NCBI RefSeq assembly: GCF_014646115.1
Contig: NZ_BMMV01000007.1
Location: 307,852 to 371,851 of the forward strand
Reading direction: 5' to 3'
Length of the DNA stretch: 64,000 bases
Origin: Streptomyces camponoticapitis
Lineage (GTDB): Bacteria; Actinomycetota; Actinomycetes; Streptomycetales; Streptomycetaceae
Shown piece after piece: positions 9,679-18,587 of the stretch. A program made the position numbers and the translations under genes. The first letter of the stretch is position 1; each line of letters starts with the position of its first letter. The notes under the pieces were generated by a model, which did no database searches, was not told the DNA's origin, and saw only the letters and a list, made by a program, of their open reading frames with translations.

Positions 9679-9951
9679 TCAGACGGTCGGGCCGGGAGTC
9701 AGCAGGGCCCGTACGGCGATACGGAGCCCTCTCGCGGGCGCCGCGCGGCCGAGGGCGACGACGATGACGGCCACCAGGCCCGCCCCGCCCAGCAGTTGCA
9801 GAACGTCCAGGACGGGCAGGCCGGCGAACGCGACCAGGACCGCGGCCATGACGACGATCACGATGATGACGACGGCCTCGGGGCTGTACAGCCGGCGCGG
9901 GGCCGGCGCACCGCTCTCCACGCAGGACGCGGCAGGGGGTTTCTTGTTCAC
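9679..9951 (-). CDS. Small membrane protein, function unknown
   Basis: This 90-residue protein starts at a GTG (VNKKPPAASC) with AGGAG seven bases upstream. The frame is open further upstream but has no ribosome site there. Two hydrophobic stretches (AVVIIVIVVMAAVLVAFAGL and LLGGAGLVAVIVVALG) predict two membrane helices with a basic tail. It lies just upstream of the XRE gene on the same strand and may be cotranscribed with it. No family is recognised. Confidence 0.6.
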   Translation of the reverse strand: MNKKPPAASCVESGAPAPRRLYSPEAVVIIVIVVMAAVLVAFAGLPVLDVLQLLGGAGLVAVIVVALGRAAPARGLRIAVRALLTPGPTV

Positions 9952-10438
9952 GGGGTATCTCCTGATCGTCGATGCCCGGCGGCCGAGGGCCGCCGGACAC
10001 CCGCTACTGGCTCCAACTGGGTTGCAGACCACGGGCAGTTGCCGCCGCCCGGTGTGGTTGCCCAGATGTTCTCAGCAGCCGGGCAGCTAATCCCAATCCG
10101 AAAGGGGATAAAGATCTGATTGATGCGTGCCTGTCTGGCGTGCCCGGCGGAAGAAAAAGCGACGCAGAGTCAACTTCCAAGGCCCCGAGGACCTCTGACC
10201 GGTGCTGGACTTGGCCTCGCTGTGATCAACATGCTTGTCTGTGAGACGTGGTATGAACGCGTTGATGCGCGCACGCCTCAATCGAGGTTGCATGATCTTG
10301 TGCACCGCTGACACGATCCGCCGGACGCCGCGAGAGCAAGTGGTCTGTACCTCTCTCCCGGCGCCGACCCTGATCGCTACTGGCTCCAACAACCAGCTGA
10401 ACAGGGCGTTACGGGCCTCCTGTTGCCGCACGAGCCCG
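9952..10438. other. Gene-poor stretch with lower G+C
   Basis: Nearly 490 bp hold no convincing gene. A minus-strand open frame at 10087-10431 (114 codons) is possible, but its product looks like random basic sequence and it has no ribosome site. The composition is noticeably less G+C-rich than the flanks. A 16-bp direct repeat brackets most of the stretch. It may be a decayed gene or insertion. Confidence 0.45.
10003..10390. repeat. 16-bp direct repeat bracketing a 356-bp gene-poor segment
   Basis: The sequence CGCTACTGGCTCCAAC occurs at 10003-10018 and again at 10375-10390 in the same orientation, 372 bp apart. The flanking bases do not continue the match. An exact 16-mer repeat this close is unlikely by chance, and it bounds the odd-composition segment. 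It could mark a past insertion, a recombination site or a duplication footprint. Confidence 0.5.
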
Positions 10439-10478
10439 CCGAAGGGCCGGTACCGCAGACGCGGTGCCGGCCCTTCGG
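10439..10478 (-). terminator. Strong 18-bp hairpin terminator
   Basis: The arms CCGAAGGGCCGGTACCGC and GCGGTGCCGGCCCTTCGG pair over 18 bp with a single T-G wobble and an AGAC loop. It lies 23 bp past the stop of the large membrane-protein gene. Confidence 0.7.
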
Positions 10479-10501
10479 ACTGCGTGCCACCGGACCGCTC
10501 C

Positions 10502-13177
10502 TCACGGTGAGTCCCCCGTCGACGGCCCGCCCTGCGTGCCCGTGGGACTCTGCGGTTCGATCAGAACCATCGGGTCGTTGCCCTTCAACTGTTGCCAGAC
10601 ACCCACCAGGGCCACCACCTGCGCCACGAAGAAGGCCAGTTGGACCGAGGCCGTGCGGAGTTGGTAGATCGAGAGCAGCAGCGCCGCCTTCGTGGGCCAG
10701 TAGTGGCCCTCATTGCGGAACGTGTCGATGTCCATCGCCACGCCCGTCGTCGTCAGGACGAGCAGGGTCAGCGCCACATCAAGTGCCCAGGTGCCGGAGG
10801 GCTGTTCGACGGCCCGGCTGATGATCCAGTACAGGCCGACCGGGGTCGCGTACACCAGAGAGAGGCCCAGGGCCTTCGCCGGGCCCCGGCGGCCGGGCAG
10901 GACGCGCCACAGCGCGCCAAGGACGAAACCCGCCGCCGCCCAGATCACCTCCGAGCCGATCACGGACTGTACGAGGGTGACCACCCCGAACTGGTCCCTG
11001 GGCACGTTGCCCCACAGCGGCCCGCGTACATGGTTCGCCCAGAAGGAGATCGCGGTGGCCGGCAGCGCGATGACCGCGGCGAAGAACGCGGCCCGGCAGG
11101 CGTTGCTGAACCAGGTGTCGCGCGGGCCCCACGCCAGGATGAGTTCGATCGCGTCCACCGAGTCGGGCAGGGCCTTGCCGGCGTGCGGGGAGGTGGTGTC
11201 GTCGGGGTTCCAGCGGTGCAGGTCGTCGAGTCTGGTCTCCAGCCCGATCCGTTCGCCTTCCTGGTCGCCCTGCTCCCAGCGGCGCAGTTGCAGGTGGAGG
11301 TCGCGGTACTTGCGCGCGGAGTCGATCAGCCACGGACGGTCGGACTCCCGTATCACCTCGCGCAGAGGCGTCCCCGCCGGCAGTTCCTGGGACAGCACCG
11401 AGCGGCGGCGCCCCAGGCCGAGGAGGAGGAATCCGGCGAGCACGATCAGCGGCAGGTCCAGCAAGGACGCGGGCACACCCACGTACCAGCCCGGAATCGG
11501 CACCACCGAGGTCAGGAACAGCACGGTCAGGATCAGCTTCTCCGGCAGGGGCGGCGAGACCGGAGAGGCGCCGGGAGCGTTGGACCGGGCGGCGAGTACG
11601 GCGAGGAGTATCCCGTTACGGATGAGCCAGGCCGCCCAGACGGAGAAGGTGTCCGGCCAGTCGGAGGGGAACCAGGCCATCGAGTTGTAGAGGTGCGCGA
11701 GATGCCAGCGGTCGTAGAACTCGTCTCCCGGACCGATGCTGAGCCAGGCCTCCTGCTCCCACGAGTTCTGCTTGGCCCATACGGCCAGAGCCACGATCGC
11801 GACCGCCGTGATCGCACAGAGAACGAGCAGCCACCGGAGCGAGCGGCCCTGTCGGGGCCTCCCCGGCAGCTCACCGGGGCGGGCTCGGAGCCGCCGTACC
11901 GCCGACGCCGTGCCCACCAGCCAGACGAAGGCGACACAGCAGCACGCGAGCGCGAGCCAGAGGAAGCCGCCCGTGTACCGGAGGCGTTCGATGTCGGCGA
12001 TGTCGTTCTCGTCGAGCCAGAAACCGGCGGGCAGCCCGAACCAGTGCGGGGCGCTCGCCATGACCACCGGGTACGCCGTGGCGACCAGGACGGCCGACAG
12101 CGCGGCGATCCGGAGCCGGCCGAAGAAGCCGTACAGGCCGAACAGACAGAAGGCCGCGCCACCGCACGCCGCGAGCCCGAAATGGATGGCGGTCCGGTAC
12201 TCCGGCCACCAGTCGAGCACCCCGTAGTCGCCCGCGAGGCTGGGGGCCATGTCGTCGACTTCGTAGACCAGCGCCACGGCGAACGCGACGTACGCCCAGA
12301 GCAGGAGATCGCGCCGGGCGGTCCTCTCGTCGGCCGTCTCCCGGGACGACGCCGGGGCGGCCTCGTCGGCGGGTGTCCGCGGAGGCGACGCCGGCGTACG
12401 GCGGAGTCTGCGCACCAGGACCAACATCACAGGGAACACGGCGAGTTCCCAGGTCAGCCAGGTCACGGACGGCACGAGATACCAGGGCTTCTCGCCCCAC
12501 CCCGTTATCAGGGCCTTCATCGCCGGTGGCTGCACGGCGATCCGTACCTCGGGCGGCTCGCCGCCGGCCTTGGCCCGGACCCAGGTCAGCCGGGTGGTGG
12601 ATCCCTTGGTCGGGGTCGGGGACATGGTGCGCGCCGCGCGCCCGCCGAGGTCGACCGTGATCTCCCGCCACCACGCCTTGTCCAGGGCGGGCGGACGCAC
12701 CAGGGCCAGCGTCCAGAACCGCTTCCCCACCGTGATGCGCCAGGGGCCGAAGTCCCGGTCGCGCCGGTCGTACACGTAGGTGACGGCCCGCTGCCGTACC
12801 GTGATCCACTTCGCCTCGACCGTCACCTCGGGCGGCCAGGGGCGCGCCTCCGTGTCGCGGTACGGATAGGGGTCGTCCGGGTAGCGCAGCACACACCGCA
12901 TGGCGGACCGGTAGCGCTCGGTGTCCCCGTTCAGCAGCAGACTCCGCGCGAGCTTCCAGGTCTTCGGCACCTGGACCACGAGATCGGTCTCCGCCTTGGT
13001 GTAGTCCTCGCCGTCGTGCTTGAGGCGCACCGAGGTGGTGACCCGCGCGGTCTTCAACTGCCCCGACAGGCAACTGTCCTCGGCCTGCGGCGAGGCGGCC
13101 GAGGCCTTGCCGACGGCGCCGAACGACGACAGCGCCAGCAGTCCCGTGAAGACGAACAGCAGCAGTGCTCGCCGCAT
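10502..13177 (-). CDS. Large multi-pass membrane protein with an exported N-terminal domain
   Basis: This 891-residue protein begins with a signal peptide (MRRALLLFVFTGLLALSS, then AGKAS/AA-type cleavage region). A roughly 200-residue extracytoplasmic domain follows, containing Cys residues at the start (DSCLSGQL) and near RSAMRCVLRYPDDPYPY. About a dozen hydrophobic segments come after, with a cytoplasmic stretch rich in Arg and Asp around RESDRPWLIDSARKYRDLHL. I recall similar Streptomyces proteins under DUF6185, but cannot verify this. The start at 13177 is preferred over the upstream ATG at 13225 because it opens the signal peptide and has GGGGGG just before it. Its function is unknown. 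Confidence 0.7.
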   Translation of the reverse strand: MRRALLLFVFTGLLALSSFGAVGKASAASPQAEDSCLSGQLKTARVTTSVRLKHDGEDYTKAETDLVVQVPKTWKLARSLLLNGDTERYRSAMRCVLRYPDDPYPYRDTEARPWPPEVTVEAKWITVRQRAVTYVYDRRDRDFGPWRITVGKRFWTLALVRPPALDKAWWREITVDLGGRAARTMSPTPTKGSTTRLTWVRAKAGGEPPEVRIAVQPPAMKALITGWGEKPWYLVPSVTWLTWELAVFPVMLVLVRRLRRTPASPPRTPADEAAPASSRETADERTARRDLLLWAYVAFAVALVYEVDDMAPSLAGDYGVLDWWPEYRTAIHFGLAACGGAAFCLFGLYGFFGRLRIAALSAVLVATAYPVVMASAPHWFGLPAGFWLDENDIADIERLRYTGGFLWLALACCCVAFVWLVGTASAVRRLRARPGELPGRPRQGRSLRWLLVLCAITAVAIVALAVWAKQNSWEQEAWLSIGPGDEFYDRWHLAHLYNSMAWFPSDWPDTFSVWAAWLIRNGILLAVLAARSNAPGASPVSPPLPEKLILTVLFLTSVVPIPGWYVGVPASLLDLPLIVLAGFLLLGLGRRRSVLSQELPAGTPLREVIRESDRPWLIDSARKYRDLHLQLRRWEQGDQEGERIGLETRLDDLHRWNPDDTTSPHAGKALPDSVDAIELILAWGPRDTWFSNACRAAFFAAVIALPATAISFWANHVRGPLWGNVPRDQFGVVTLVQSVIGSEVIWAAAGFVLGALWRVLPGRRGPAKALGLSLVYATPVGLYWIISRAVEQPSGTWALDVALTLLVLTTTGVAMDIDTFRNEGHYWPTKAALLLSIYQLRTASVQLAFFVAQVVALVGVWQQLKGNDPMVLIEPQSPTGTQGGPSTGDSP

Positions 13178-13366
13178 CCCCTGCCCCCCGCGGCAGTCAA
13201 CCGGTTCAACGAATCCTCGGATCAACGGAGATGCAGACTAACCGGCAACGGCGGCCAGGGGCCATCGCACCGCGTACGCGGACAACCCGGGGGTACCCGA
13301 ACCACAACGGCGCTCCCGGCGCCCGTGGGCCACGAAGGCCATGAACCCTACGTAAGGAGGCCGCAC

Positions 13367-13598
13367 ATGATGATCGTCGGCATCGTTGCCGTCTGCGCAG
13401 TACTCCTGGTACTCGCCTTCCTGCTCCCCCGTCTGTCGCGCCACCCGGAGCGCGGCACACAGCGCAGGCGGACAGGTCGCGGGCAGGGCCCCCGGGACGC
13501 TCGGCAGGCTCCTGCGCAAGCCCTTCAGCAGCAGTTCCCGCGCGGTCGGCCGCAGCGGATCCGCCGGACGGCGCACCCGCGGGCGGATGCCCTTCTGA
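13367..13598 (+). pseudogene. Small basic membrane protein, apparently frameshifted
   Basis: AAGGAGG lies six bases before an ATG that opens MMIVGIVAVCAVLLVLAFLL, a single membrane helix, followed by PRLSRHPERGTQR. In this frame the rest becomes Arg/Gln/Pro-rich with many A/T third bases. From about 13470 the next frame (+1) encodes GRAPGTLGRLLRKPFSSSSR and RAVGRSGSAGRRTRGRMPF, with over 90 percent G/C at third positions, and stops at 13598 just before a terminator. The two halves together match a small Streptomyces membrane-protein type I remember as DUF6411. A one-base indel near 13460-13475, or a sequencing error, explains this. Without the shift the frame ends at 13624 inside the terminator stem. 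Confidence 0.6.
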
Positions 13599-13614
13599 CC
13601 CGGCCGAACCCCGG

Positions 13615-13657
13615 ACATGTGTGATGCCCGCCGGATTCCGGCGGGCATCACACGTGT
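13615..13657. terminator. Bidirectional 20-bp hairpin terminator
   Basis: The arms ACATGTGTGATGCCCGCCGG and CCGGCGGGCATCACACGTGT pair over 20 bp with one wobble and an ATT loop. It sits between the small plus-strand gene and kdpC on the minus strand, so it can serve both. Confidence 0.75.
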
Positions 13658-13678
13658 CGGGCCACGCCCCGTCGCTCG

Positions 13679-14350
13679 CTACTTCGCCTCAAGTGCCTTC
13701 AACGCGATGTTGAGTTCGAGGACGTTGACTCGTGGTTCGCCGATGAAGCCGAGGATGCGGCCGTCTTTGTGGTCGTTGACGAGTTTCTGTACTTGTGTGA
13801 TGTCGAGGTTGTTGAGTTTCGCGACGCGGTTGACCTGGATGTCGGCGTACTGGGGGGAGATGGCGGGGTCGAGGCCGGAGCCGGAGGAGGTGACGGCGTC
13901 CGGTGGGACGTCGGAGGGTTTGATCTTGTGGCCGTCGACGGAGTTGTCCTTGACGACGGCGGCTTTGGCGTCTTTGACCCACTGGATGAGTTCTTCGTTG
14001 TCTCCGGCGCGGTTGGTGGCGCCGGAGAGGATGAGTTGGTACTGGGTGTTGACGCTGTTGGTGCCGAGCCCGTTCGAGGGGCGGGGCTGGAACCATTTGA
14101 GGTCGGGATCGGGGGTCTCCTGGCCGTCTTTGAGGGGCAGGTCGTAGCGCTGGCCGATGAGGGAGGACCCGACGGTCCTGCCGTCGGCTCTGATCTCGGA
14201 GCCGTTGGCCTGGTGGTGGAAGAGGCCCTGGCCGATGCCCATGACGGCGAGGGGGTAGATGACGCCGCAGATGATGCTCAGGACGAGCAGGGCGCGCAGG
14301 GCGGCGCCGAGGAGGCGGGCGGTGCTTCCGACGGTGGTGTTCATGGACAT
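13679..14350 (-). CDS. kdpC: Potassium-transporting ATPase subunit C
   Basis: This 223-residue subunit of the KdpFABC high-affinity potassium pump has one N-terminal membrane helix (LLGAALRALLVLSIICGVIYPLAV). The periplasmic-side domain with family features follows: GSxLIGQ (GSSLIGQRY), FQPRPS (WFQPRPSNG) and SGSGLDPAISPQYA. The ATG at 14350 shares one base with the kdpB stop (TGATG). A second ATG lies at 14344. It is the last gene of the operon. No kdpDE genes follow. Confidence 0.92.
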   Translation of the reverse strand: MSMNTTVGSTARLLGAALRALLVLSIICGVIYPLAVMGIGQGLFHHQANGSEIRADGRTVGSSLIGQRYDLPLKDGQETPDPDLKWFQPRPSNGLGTNSVNTQYQLILSGATNRAGDNEELIQWVKDAKAAVVKDNSVDGHKIKPSDVPPDAVTSSGSGLDPAISPQYADIQVNRVAKLNNLDITQVQKLVNDHKDGRILGFIGEPRVNVLELNIALKALEAK

Positions 14351-16509
14351 CAACCGATTCCGGGGATGAGGGAGATGAGGAGGTCGATGATTTTGATGCC
14401 GGCGAAGGGGGCGATGAGGCCGCCGAGGCCGTAGAGGCCGAGGTTGCGGCGGAGCATCCGGTCGGCGCTCATGGGTCGGTAGCGGACACCGCGCAGCGCG
14501 AGCGGCACCAGGGCGACGATGATCAGGGCGTTGAAGATGACGGCCGAGAGGATCGCCGACTCCGGGGACGACAGGTTCATGATGTTGAGCTTGTCGAGGC
14601 CGGGGTGGACGACGGCGAACATCGCGGGGATGATCGCGAAGTATTTCGCGACGTCGTTGGCGATGGAGAACGTCGTCAGCGCACCGCGGGTGATGAGCAG
14701 CTGTTTGCCGATCTCGACGATCTCGATGAGTTTGGTGGGGTTGGAGTCGAGGTCGACCATGTTCCCGGCCTCTTTCGCGGCCGAGGTGCCGGTGTTCATC
14801 GCGACACCGACGTCGGCCTGGGCGAGCGCGGGGGCGTCGTTGGTGCCGTCGCCGGTCATCGCGACGAGTTTCCCGCCGGCCTGCTCACGACGGATGAGGG
14901 CCATCTTGTCCTCGGGGGTGGCCTCGGCGAGGAAGTCGTCGACACCGGCCTCCTCCGCGATCGCCCGCGCGGTCAGCGGGTTGTCACCGGTGATCATCAC
15001 GGTCTTGATGCCCATCCGGCGCAGCTCCTCGAACCGCTCCCGCATCCCTTCCTTCACCACGTCCTTCAGATGGATCACACCCAGGACCCGCGCACCGGCC
15101 CCGTCCTCCACCGCCACCAGAAGAGGCGTACCGCCCTCCTGCGAGATGCGGTCGGTCAGGGTGTGGGCGTCGGGCGCCACCCGGCCACCGCGCTCGGTGA
15201 CCCAGGCGACGACCGAACCGGCCGCCCCCTTGCGGATCTTGCGCGCGGCTCCGTTCTCCACGATGTCGACACCCGACATACGGGTCTGTGCCGTGAACGG
15301 CACCCATTGCGCGCCGGTGAGTTCGCCCTGCGCACGCTCCCTCAGGTCGTAGGTCTGCTTGGCGAGTACGACGACGGAGCGGCCTTCGGGTGTCTCGTCG
15401 GCCAGCGACGACAGCTGCGCGGCGTCGGCGAGATCGACGGCGGTGACGCCTTCGACGGGCAGGAAGGCCGCCGCCTGGCGGTTGCCGAGGGTGATGGTGC
15501 CGGTCTTGTCGAGGAGCAGTGTCGAGACGTCGCCGGCCGCTTCGACGGCGCGTCCGGACATGGCCAGGACGTTGCGCTGGACGAGGCGGTCCATGCCCGC
15601 GATACCGATCGCGGAGAGCAGCGCGCCGATCGTGGTCGGGATGAGACAGACGAGGAGCGCGGTGAGCACGATCATCGACTGCTCGGCGCCGGCGTAGATC
15701 GCGAACGGCTGAAGGGTGACCACGGCCAGCAGGAAGACGATCGTGAGGGACGCGAGGAGGATGTTCAGCGCGATCTCGTTGGGGGTCTTCTGCCGGGCCG
15801 CGCCCTCGACGAGGGCGATCATGCGGTCGATGAACGTCTCGCCGGGCTTGGTCGTGATCTTGACGACGATCCGGTCGGAGAGGACCTTCGTGCCGCCGGT
15901 GACCGCGCTGCGGTCACCGCCCGACTCCCGGATGACGGGGGCCGATTCACCGGTGATGGCCGATTCGTCGACGGAGGCGACGCCTTCGGCGACATCGCCG
16001 TCTCCGGGGATGATGTCGCCGGCCTCGCACACCACGAGGTCGCCGATCCGCAGCTCGGTGCCCGGGACGCGTTCCTCGCCCCTGCCCACCACCCGCCGCG
16101 CGACGGTATCGGTCTTGGCCTTGCGCAGGGTGTCGGCCTGGGCCTTGCCGCGGCCCTCGGCGACGGCTTCGGCGAGGTTGGCGAAGATCGTGGTCAGCCA
16201 CAGCCAGGCGGTGATCGCCCAGCCGAACCAGTCGCCGGGATCGGAGATCGCCAGCGCGGTGGTGAGGACCGAGCCGATCTCGACCACGAACATCACCGGT
16301 GATTTGACCATCACCCGCGGGTCGAGCTTCCGCAGCGCGTCCGGGAACGACTTGAGCAGCTGCCTGGGGTCGAACAGACCCCCGCCGACACGCCCGTCCT
16401 CCGGACGGTGCGAGGTCGGCACGTCCGAGTGCGGGGCCCGCGAGGGGCCGAGCCCCGAGCCGGAGCCGGAGCCCGGGTCGGGCGCGGAGGTGGAAGTGGA
16501 GGTGCTCAT
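14350..16509 (-). CDS. kdpB: Potassium-transporting ATPase catalytic subunit B
   Basis: This 719-residue P-type ATPase hydrolyses ATP to drive potassium uptake through KdpA. The phosphorylated aspartate is D335 in DKTGT, the actuator motif TGES is at 186-189, and the hinge motif [16 protein letters not shown] is present near the C-terminal third. The first 45 residues are a Ser/Gly/Pro-rich extension with no obvious function. The ATG at 16509 overlaps the kdpA stop (ATGA). The frame continues upstream within kdpA but that part is shadow sequence. Confidence 0.96.
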   Translation of the reverse strand: MSTSTSTSAPDPGSGSGSGLGPSRAPHSDVPTSHRPEDGRVGGGLFDPRQLLKSFPDALRKLDPRVMVKSPVMFVVEIGSVLTTALAISDPGDWFGWAITAWLWLTTIFANLAEAVAEGRGKAQADTLRKAKTDTVARRVVGRGEERVPGTELRIGDLVVCEAGDIIPGDGDVAEGVASVDESAITGESAPVIRESGGDRSAVTGGTKVLSDRIVVKITTKPGETFIDRMIALVEGAARQKTPNEIALNILLASLTIVFLLAVVTLQPFAIYAGAEQSMIVLTALLVCLIPTTIGALLSAIGIAGMDRLVQRNVLAMSGRAVEAAGDVSTLLLDKTGTITLGNRQAAAFLPVEGVTAVDLADAAQLSSLADETPEGRSVVVLAKQTYDLRERAQGELTGAQWVPFTAQTRMSGVDIVENGAARKIRKGAAGSVVAWVTERGGRVAPDAHTLTDRISQEGGTPLLVAVEDGAGARVLGVIHLKDVVKEGMRERFEELRRMGIKTVMITGDNPLTARAIAEEAGVDDFLAEATPEDKMALIRREQAGGKLVAMTGDGTNDAPALAQADVGVAMNTGTSAAKEAGNMVDLDSNPTKLIEIVEIGKQLLITRGALTTFSIANDVAKYFAIIPAMFAVVHPGLDKLNIMNLSSPESAILSAVIFNALIIVALVPLALRGVRYRPMSADRMLRRNLGLYGLGGLIAPFAGIKIIDLLISLIPGIG

Positions 16510-18170
16510 GACGCGAGTCCTTCGGCGAGCGGTCCCAGCGCGAGGGCGGGGAAGTAGGTCAGACCGGCGACGATCATGATCGTGCCGACGAGGAGCCCGC
16601 TGAAGAGCGGTTTGTCGGTACGCAGGGTGCCCGCGGTCATGGGTACCGGTTTCTGTTCGGCCAGCGAACCGGCCAGAGCCAGGACGAACACCATCGGCAG
16701 GAAACGCCCCAGCAGCATCGCGATACCGATCGTGGTGTTGTACCACTGCGTGTCCGCGTTCAGCCCGGCGAAAGCCGAACCATTGTTGTTCGCACCCGAC
16801 GTATACGCGTACAGAACCTCGGAGAACCCGTGCGCGCCACTGTTCGTCAGCGAATTCAGCGGAGTGTCCATCACCATCGAGACAGCGGTGAAACACAGCA
16901 CCAGAGCCGGAGTGATGAGGATGTAGCACGCGGCGAATTTGATTTCCCTGGTACCGATCTTCTTCCCCAGGTATTCCGGTGTCCGCCCGACCATCAGCCC
17001 GGCCAGGAACACCGCGATCACCGCCATGATGAGAATCCCGTACAGACCGGATCCCACACCGCCGGGCGCGATCTCACCCAGCTGCATCCCCAGCATCGCG
17101 ATACCACCACCGAAACCGGTGTACGACGACAGGAACGAGTTCACCGCACCCGTCGACGTCAGCGTGGTCGCCACCGAGAAGATCGAAGAGGCACCGATCC
17201 CGAACCGGGTCTCCTTGCCCTCCGTCGCACCCCCGGCCAGATCGAACGCCGGCCCGCCGTGACGGAACTCCGTCCACATCATCAGCGCGGTGAACACCAC
17301 CCAGATCCCGACCATCGCCGCGAGGATCGCGTACCCCTGCCGCACACTGCCGACCATCCGCCCGAACGTCCGCGTGATCGACAGCGGGATCACCAGGATC
17401 AGGAAGATCTCCAGCAGATTCGACAGCCCGTTGGGATTCTCGAACGGATGCGCCGAGTTCGCGTTGAAATACCCGCCGCCGTTCGTACCCAGCTCCTTGA
17501 TCGCCTCCTGCGAGGCGACCGCACCCCCGTTCCACTGCTGCGAGCCGCCCATGAACTGGCCGACCTCATGAATACCCGCGAAGTTCTGGATCGCCCCGCA
17601 CGCCACCAGTAGCACCGCACCGACCACCGCGACCGGCAACAGGATCCGCACCGTGCCCCGCACCAGATCCGCCCAGAAATTCCCCAGCTCACCCGTACGG
17701 TGCCGGGCGAACCCGCGCACCAGCGCCACCGCCACCGCCAGACCCACAGCCGCCGACAGGAAGTTCTGCACCGCCAGCCCACCGGTCTGCACCACATGAC
17801 CCATGGCCTGCTCGCCGTAGTACGACTGCCAGTTGGTGTTCGCCACGAACGACGCCGCGGTGTTGAACGCCTGGTCCGGATCGACCGAGGCGAACCCCAG
17901 CGACCCGGGCAGACTCCCCTGGACCCGCTGCAACAGATACAGGAACAGCACACTGACCAGAGAGAAACCCAGCACACCGCGCAGATAGGCGGGCCAGCGC
18001 ATCTCAGTGGCAGGATTCGCGCCCACAGCCCGGTAGATCCACCTCTCCACCCGCAGATGCTTCGGAGAGGAATAGACACCGGCCATGTAGTCGCCGAGAG
18101 GCCGGTATGCCAGCGCCAGCGCCACCATCAGCGCGAGCAGCTGCAGCACACCGGCAAGGACGGGGCTCAT
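16506..18170 (-). CDS. kdpA: Potassium-transporting ATPase potassium-binding subunit A
   Basis: This 554-residue multi-pass protein has the selectivity-filter-like repeats of the SKT superfamily, visible as [51 protein letters not shown] and [12 protein letters not shown]. It binds and translocates potassium in the KdpFABC complex. It starts 6 bp after the kdpF stop and overlaps kdpB by 4 bases. Confidence 0.96.
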   Translation of the reverse strand: MSPVLAGVLQLLALMVALALAYRPLGDYMAGVYSSPKHLRVERWIYRAVGANPATEMRWPAYLRGVLGFSLVSVLFLYLLQRVQGSLPGSLGFASVDPDQAFNTAASFVANTNWQSYYGEQAMGHVVQTGGLAVQNFLSAAVGLAVAVALVRGFARHRTGELGNFWADLVRGTVRILLPVAVVGAVLLVACGAIQNFAGIHEVGQFMGGSQQWNGGAVASQEAIKELGTNGGGYFNANSAHPFENPNGLSNLLEIFLILVIPLSITRTFGRMVGSVRQGYAILAAMVGIWVVFTALMMWTEFRHGGPAFDLAGGATEGKETRFGIGASSIFSVATTLTSTGAVNSFLSSYTGFGGGIAMLGMQLGEIAPGGVGSGLYGILIMAVIAVFLAGLMVGRTPEYLGKKIGTREIKFAACYILITPALVLCFTAVSMVMDTPLNSLTNSGAHGFSEVLYAYTSGANNNGSAFAGLNADTQWYNTTIGIAMLLGRFLPMVFVLALAGSLAEQKPVPMTAGTLRTDKPLFSGLLVGTIMIVAGLTYFPALALGPLAEGLAS

Positions 18171-18176
18171 CAGGGC

Positions 18177-18266
18177 TCAGAACCTCTCCGGGAACAGAAG
18201 GGCGAGGACGAGATAGCCCAGCAGAACAACAGCGACGACAAGACCGACAACGTTCTCCACGCTCAC
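18177..18266 (-). CDS. kdpF: KdpF small membrane subunit
   Basis: This is a 29-residue single-helix peptide starting at GTG (VSVENVVGLVVAVVLLGYL, then VLALLFPERF). The ending LFPERF directly upstream of kdpA is typical of KdpF, which stabilises the Kdp complex. The start codon overlaps the stop of the preceding 27-residue peptide gene (GTGA), so the two are coupled. Confidence 0.85.
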   Translation of the reverse strand: MSVENVVGLVVAVVLLGYLVLALLFPERF

Positions 18267-18346
18267 AGCCTCGCCACCCCCCTGGCAACGAAAGCCACCA
18301 ACGCGAACAACACGATCGTGGTCACGACGAAGGCCAGATCGGCCAT
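18263..18346 (-). CDS. 27-residue membrane peptide leading the kdp operon
   Basis: An ATG at 18346 with AGGAG seven bases upstream opens MADLAFVVTTIVLFALVAF, ending VARGVARL. The product is a single hydrophobic helix with a basic C-terminus. Its stop overlaps the kdpF GTG by 4 bases. Good ribosome site, coupling and composition argue for a real gene that standard callers miss. The role is unknown; a second KdpF-like stabiliser or a translational leader are possibilities. Confidence 0.65.
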   Translation of the reverse strand: MADLAFVVTTIVLFALVAFVARGVARL

Positions 18347-18360
18347 CGCGAACTCCTGAA

Positions 18361-18399
18361 AGAGGTCGGGAAATCACGGACCTCTAGAGGAAAACCTCT
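18361..18399 (-). promoter_or_regulatory. Paired hairpins in the kdp leader
   Basis: Two adjacent stems lie just upstream of the first kdp ribosome site: AGAGGT with ACCTCT (18361-18366 and 18380-18385), and AGAGG with CCTCT around AAAA (18386-18399). The shared CCTCT/AGAGG units could pair in alternative ways, so a regulated leader is possible. No known riboswitch consensus was recognised. Confidence 0.3.
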
Positions 18400-18487
18400 T
18401 TTCTCCGGAACACGAGTGACGTTGACGTGTCCCATACGGCTGGGGAGGCGCGGTTAACGGATCTCATACACGGATGGCCCCTACATG

Positions 18488-18522
18488 ACTTGCGCCCGGC
18501 AGGATTCCTGCCGGGCGCGAGT
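18488..18522 (-). terminator. Hairpin terminator after cbtA
   Basis: The arms ACTTGCGCCCGGCAGG and CCTGCCGGGCGCGAGT pair over 16 bp with one wobble and an ATT loop. It separates the cbtBA transcript from the kdp promoter region. Confidence 0.7.
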
Positions 18523-18587
18523 CGTATGAGCGAGCTGAGATCTTCCCCGGGATCTCCCCCGGGATCCTCGGGATTCCCCCCAGTGCG

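Noticed and set aside
10087..10431. Minus-strand open frame of 114 codons in the gene-poor segment.
   Set aside because: No ribosome site, no recognisable domain, and codon use is unlike its neighbours. Noted only as part of an odd segment.
10592..13366. Very long plus-strand open frame running opposite the large membrane-protein gene.
   Set aside because: It is a mirror of a G/C-third-position gene on the other strand. The product is Arg/Gly/Glu/His-rich and not protein-like. Only its last part, from 13367, is a real start.
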